DNA from: Clostridiales bacterium
Lineage (GTDB): Bacteria; Bacillota; Clostridia; Oscillospirales; Ruminococcaceae
Length of the DNA stretch: 5,015 bases
Assembly: GCA_012800685.1 (NCBI GenBank)
Contig: JAAZIT010000306.1
Span: forward strand, 1-5,015
Reading direction: 5' to 3'
Shown: positions 4,821-5,015 of the stretch, one piece after another
Numbering within the stretch: the first letter of the stretch is position 1
Layout of the letters: each line of letters starts with the position of its first letter
The notes under the pieces: model-generated
Database searches by the model: none
The model's input: the letters and a program-made list of their open reading frames with translations, nothing else
Told to the model about the DNA's origin: nothing
Program-made: the position numbers and the translations under genes

Positions 4821-5015
4821 AAAACCGCCTTGCCGTCGCATAGCGTATAAAACCCGCACTAAGCAGGTGGGTGCTGGCCCGAAATCTTCACGCTCCCTTC
4901 GTCTGTGCGAAGTTTCTCGGCATTTCTGCGGAGTTCGCCAGGAGGTCTGCAATCCTTTTTCGGAGCTTAAGCTCCCTAATATAACGTGTTGGATTATATT
5001 AACTATGCTTGTTCG
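4821..5015 (+). ncRNA. Structured non-coding RNA, possibly 6S RNA; 3' end beyond the window
   Basis: This GC-rich segment in an AT-rich context has no convincing ORF and folds into one long interrupted rod. Pairs seen, outside in: 4834-4835 with 5014-5015, 4838-4843 with 5003-5008, 4845-4850 with 4994-4999, 4853-4854 with 4991-4992, 4856-4859 with 4986-4989, 4863-4866 with 4947-4950, 4874-4878 with 4937-4941, 4892-4896 with 4930-4934, and an apical hairpin 4897-4901 with 4908-4912. A separate hairpin (4962-4975, UUAA loop) sits on the 3' side of a central bubble. That layout and a length near 200 resemble 6S RNA, which binds the sigma-A RNA polymerase. The plus strand is preferred because about six helix-extending positions are G-U there against one on the minus strand. 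Against it, the minus strand carries a U-rich tail (TTTTTATTTT) at this end, and no good plus promoter is visible. The SRP RNA tetraloop motif is absent. The identity is an inference. Confidence 0.5.

Noticed and set aside
4764..4952. 62-codon minus-strand frame over the structured RNA
   Set aside because: It spans the reductase terminator and the helices of the RNA candidate; its composition is not protein-like.
4821..5015. SRP RNA (a tempting guess close to ffh)
   Set aside because: The universal SRP helix 8 motif with its GGAA tetraloop and adjacent conserved bases is absent on both strands of the visible part.
4821..5015. Riboswitch or T-box leader for a gene to the right
   Set aside because: None of the conserved cores I know (T-box GGTGGNACCGCG, TPP, SAM, cobalamin, FMN, glycine) is visible.

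Overview
The window looks like chromosomal DNA from a low-GC Gram-positive bacterium, most likely of class Clostridia. Three things point there: strong AGGAGG-type ribosome binding sites, consensus sigma-A promoters, and the Firmicute gene order ylxM-ffh-rpsP-khpA. The species cannot be named from the sequence.

Layout, left to right. (1) Positions 1-521, minus strand, hold the N-terminal part of a secreted lipoprotein that resembles DUF5104 proteins. It has a GTG start and runs off the left edge. (2) Positions 717-1000, minus strand, hold a small tRNA operon: a promoter, tRNA-Gln(CUG), tRNA-Gln(UUG) and a terminator. (3) Positions 1045-3596, minus strand, hold the core operon: a perfect-consensus promoter, then ylxM, ffh, rpsP, khpA and a strong intrinsic terminator. 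It encodes the SRP GTPase, its presumed regulator, ribosomal protein bS16 and a KH-domain RNA chaperone. (4) Positions 3778-4746, plus strand, hold a divergently transcribed aldo/keto reductase, followed by a bidirectional terminator. (5) From about 4821 to the right edge lies a GC-rich, highly foldable, non-coding segment. It reads as a rod-shaped structured RNA, possibly 6S RNA, cut by the window end.

The core operon joins protein targeting (Ffh, YlxM) to ribosome assembly and RNA handling (bS16, KhpA). The rimM-trmD-rplS genes that often follow in Firmicutes are absent, because a terminator and the tRNA operon come directly after khpA. The aldo/keto reductase has no visible functional link to its neighbours. 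There is no sign of a mobile element, CRISPR array or phage gene.

The two observations most worth checking are the structured RNA at the right edge and a pair of interleaved 7-bp complementary segments in the rpsP-khpA gap, which could form a pseudoknot or two exclusive folds just upstream of the khpA ribosome binding site.
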